Shown in pieces: positions 13,814-15,107 of a stretch of 15,107 nucleotides of DNA. Origin of the DNA: Pseudomonadota bacterium (GTDB lineage Bacteria > Pseudomonadota > Alphaproteobacteria > Rhodospirillales > Rhodospirillaceae). Position numbers and translations under genes: made by a program. Below the pieces are notes generated by a model, which worked only from the letters and a program-made list of their open reading frames with translations, had not been told where the DNA came from and made no database searches. How positions within the stretch are numbered: the first letter of the stretch is position 1; every line of letters begins with the position of its first letter. The stretch covers positions 1 to 15,107 of the forward strand of contig JAEWWF010000027.1 of the NCBI GenBank assembly GCA_023396465.1, given 5' to 3'.

Positions 13814-13858
13814 GGGGGAACGAACAGGACTTGTCCCCCCTCCAGCGCGGAAGGGGGA
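13814..13858 (-). promoter_or_regulatory. Mutually exclusive hairpins between rlmB and the DUF808 gene
   Basis: On the leftward transcript, a stem formed by 13858-13849 and 13843-13834 has ten pairs with one G-U and a five-base loop. Its 3' arm (the G-run at 13839-13834) can instead pair with the C-run at 13819-13814 (GGGGGA/TCCCCC, six pairs). Both structures cannot form at once. The second lies just before the GGAG ribosome-binding site of the DUF808 gene. Neither is followed by a T-run, so it may be an intercistronic stabiliser rather than an attenuator. Confidence 0.4.
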
Positions 13859-13877
13859 TCGCCGGGTTATACGCCAG

Positions 13878-14711
13878 TCACCCGAGGCCCTCCAGCGCCG
13901 TCCGCCGCAGCTCATAGAGCGCCACGGCGGCGGCGTTGCTGACATTCAGGCTTTCCATGGCGCCGGTCATGGGCAGGCGGGCGAGGTGGTCGCAGGCTTC
14001 CCGCGTCAGGCGGCGCATGCCGGTGCCTTCGCTGCCCAGCACCAGCACGATCCGCCCCGACAGCTTGGCCGCCGCCAGCGTCCGCGGCGCGTCGGCGGCG
14101 AGGCCGGCCGTCCACCAGCCGGCGTCCTTCAGGCGGTCGAGCGCCTGCTTGAGATTGCCGACCCGCACCAACGGCACCCGCTCCAGGGCGCCGGAGGCGG
14201 CCTTGGCGAGGGCGGCGGTTTCCTCCGGCGCGTGGCGGTCCTGGGTCAGCACCGCCGCCGCCCCGAAGGCCGCCGCCGAGCGCAGGATGGCGCCGACGTT
14301 GTGGGGGTCCGTGACCTGATCGAGCGCCAGCACGACGCAGTTCTCCTGCGCCTCGCCCAGCCGCACCACGTCGTCCAGCGTCGCCGCCGGCAGCGGATCG
14401 GCCTTCAGCGCCAGCCCCTGGTGGACGGCACCGGACGGCAGCAGGTCGTCGAGGCGGGCGCGGTCCACCGCCGTAACCACCGGCACCTCGTCGCGGGCAT
14501 CAAGCAGCGCGGCGACCTCGGCCAGCGCCTCGGCGGTGCCCATCACCTCTCGGATGACGCGGGCGGGGTTGGCGAGCGCCGCTTCCACCGGATGGCGGCC
14601 GTAAAGCCAGCCCTCGCCGCCGCCATCGCGGCGGGCACGGGGGGCGCCGCCGGGGCGGGGAGTATCCTTGCGGGAGCCCTTGTGGGGAGGCTTGCCGGGG
14701 CGCGGGGGCAT
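13878..14711 (-). CDS. rlmB: 23S rRNA (guanosine-2'-O)-methyltransferase RlmB (SpoU/TrmH family)
   Basis: A 277-residue SPOUT methyltransferase. After a basic, Pro/Gly-rich N-terminal extension (about 1-35) come WLYGRHPVEAAL, the substrate-binding domain, and the three SpoU motifs: LDQVTDPHNVGAILRSA, VLVLGSEGTGMRRL and LPMTGAMESLNVSNAAAVALYE, which build the trefoil knot and SAM site. RlmB methylates G2251 of 23S rRNA in E. coli; the YGRHPV start of the N-domain supports RlmB over tRNA-modifying TrmH relatives. ATG 14711 has AAAGGA just upstream. The frame continues 43 residues further, but that runs over the tRNA promoter. It is divergent from tRNA-Tyr and tRNA-Gly, an arrangement I associate with alphaproteobacteria. 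Confidence 0.9.
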   Translation of the reverse strand: MPPRPGKPPHKGSRKDTPRPGGAPRARRDGGGEGWLYGRHPVEAALANPARVIREVMGTAEALAEVAALLDARDEVPVVTAVDRARLDDLLPSGAVHQGLALKADPLPAATLDDVVRLGEAQENCVVLALDQVTDPHNVGAILRSAAAFGAAAVLTQDRHAPEETAALAKAASGALERVPLVRVGNLKQALDRLKDAGWWTAGLAADAPRTLAAAKLSGRIVLVLGSEGTGMRRLTREACDHLARLPMTGAMESLNVSNAAAVALYELRRTALEGLG

Positions 14712-14794
14712 GGGGAATCCTTTCGCAGACAGGGCCGGTTCGGGTGCCGCGACAGCGGCAGCAAGAGTTTGTTGGCTAAACGCTTTTTTTCTCG

Positions 14795-14823
14795 TTGACA
14801 AGGAAAGCCCGATCCAATAGTTC
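14795..14823 (+). promoter_or_regulatory. Promoter of the tRNA-Tyr/tRNA-Gly operon
   Basis: A perfect -35 TTGACA (14795-14800) is followed after 17 bp by TAGTTC (14818-14823), a poor -10. A T-rich tract (seven Ts ending at 14790) just upstream could act as an UP element. The inferred start near 14830 is about 35 bp before tRNA-Tyr and is followed by GC-rich sequence, as in stringently controlled stable-RNA promoters. The -35 and position are strong; the -10 is weak. Confidence 0.5.
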
Positions 14824-14864
14824 AATGCCTCCGTTGTCACGGCGCCCGGCGCACGGCGGACGAT

Positions 14865-14950
14865 GGAGGGGTGGCCGAGTGGTTAAAGGCACCAGACTGT
14901 AAATCTGGCGGCAGCAGCCTACGTAGGTTCGAATCCTACCCCCTCCACCA
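14865..14950 (+). tRNA. tRNA-Tyr (anticodon GTA)
   Basis: The acceptor stem is GGAGGGG (14865-14871) paired with CCCCTCC, discriminator A and encoded CCA (14948-14950). The anticodon stem CCAGA/TCTGG frames GTA at 14899-14901. A long variable arm (class II) and the T arm GTAGG-TTCGAAT-CCTAC are intact. It has 86 bases including CCA. Confidence 0.97.
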
Positions 14951-14990
14951 TTTCCCCGCCGCGGTGGCGGCGTCGGAGACAGCGGGGCTC

Positions 14991-15064
14991 GCGGGTGTAG
15001 CTCAATGGTAGAGCCCCAGCCTTCCAAGCTGGTTGTGCGGGTTCGATTCCCGTCACCCGCTCCA
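14991..15064 (+). tRNA. tRNA-Gly (anticodon TCC)
   Basis: The acceptor GCGGGTG pairs with CACCCGC, discriminator T, and encoded CCA at 15062-15064. The anticodon stem CCAGC/GCTGG frames TCC at 15023-15025. The T arm GCGGG-TTCGATT-CCCGT is intact. It lies 40 bases after tRNA-Tyr; the spacer holds a CCCCGC/GCGGGG stem (14954-14959 with 14982-14987) that may assist processing of a joint transcript. The 43 bases after it hold no recognisable feature. Confidence 0.97.
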
Positions 15065-15107
15065 GCTTATTTTCCCAAGCATACCAGCGTACATATCGAC
15101 CTTTCAG

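Noticed and set aside
14784..14790. T7 run as an intrinsic terminator
   Set aside because: The only preceding stem is four pairs (GTTT/AAAC) and no rightward gene ends here. It is better read as an upstream element of the tRNA promoter.
1..15107. Mobile element, prophage, defence island or CRISPR array
   Set aside because: No transposase, integrase, terminal inverted repeats, spaced direct repeats or compositional shift; all recognisable genes are housekeeping or envelope functions.

Overview
The window is GC-rich bacterial chromosome that looks like an alphaproteobacterium, probably from the Rhodospirillales and neighbouring groups. This is an inference from gene content: a SahR-type ArsR/methyltransferase regulator placed directly before metF and metH, an Mla lipoprotein and periplasmic pair, and rlmB divergent from a tRNA-Tyr/tRNA-Gly pair. 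I see no insertion sequences, phage genes, CRISPR arrays or integrase sites, and composition is even except for one AT-rich operator. It reads as core chromosome.

Layout. 1-102 is the tail of an unrecognised gene. 159-1451 (+) is a CodA-like amidohydrolase. It converges on a leftward pair, mlaA (3063-2284) then mlaC (2164-1550), which encodes outer-membrane lipid-asymmetry components. The convergent gap holds a perfect 26-bp palindrome. From 3313 rightward is a methionine-cycle block: a sigma70-like promoter overlapped by a perfect 22-bp palindrome, then sahR, metF (overlapping sahR by 4 bp) and metH. SahR should sense S-adenosylhomocysteine and control its own transcript, so the window carries a self-contained feedback circuit for methyl transfer from methylene-THF to homocysteine. 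A 293-bp spacer leads to a short secreted RlpA-like protein (9219-9599). This converges on a degenerate pseudo-receiver/GGDEF protein (10614-9754).

Farther right are a 79-residue tail-anchored-type small protein (10789-11028), adenine deaminase (11107-12837), a DUF808 membrane protein (13798-12842) and rlmB (14711-13878), the last two leftward and probably cotranscribed. A TTGACA promoter then drives tRNA-Tyr(GTA) and tRNA-Gly(TCC). The sequence ends where tuf or another translation gene often follows in this group, but that gene is not in the window.

No wholly new system is evident. The observations most worth pursuing are the SahR operator/promoter, which also decides the sahR start; a Cys in place of an active-site Asp in the CodA homologue; a perfect tandem duplication inside the metF N-terminus; a catalytically degraded GGDEF protein; and mutually exclusive hairpins between rlmB and the DUF808 gene.
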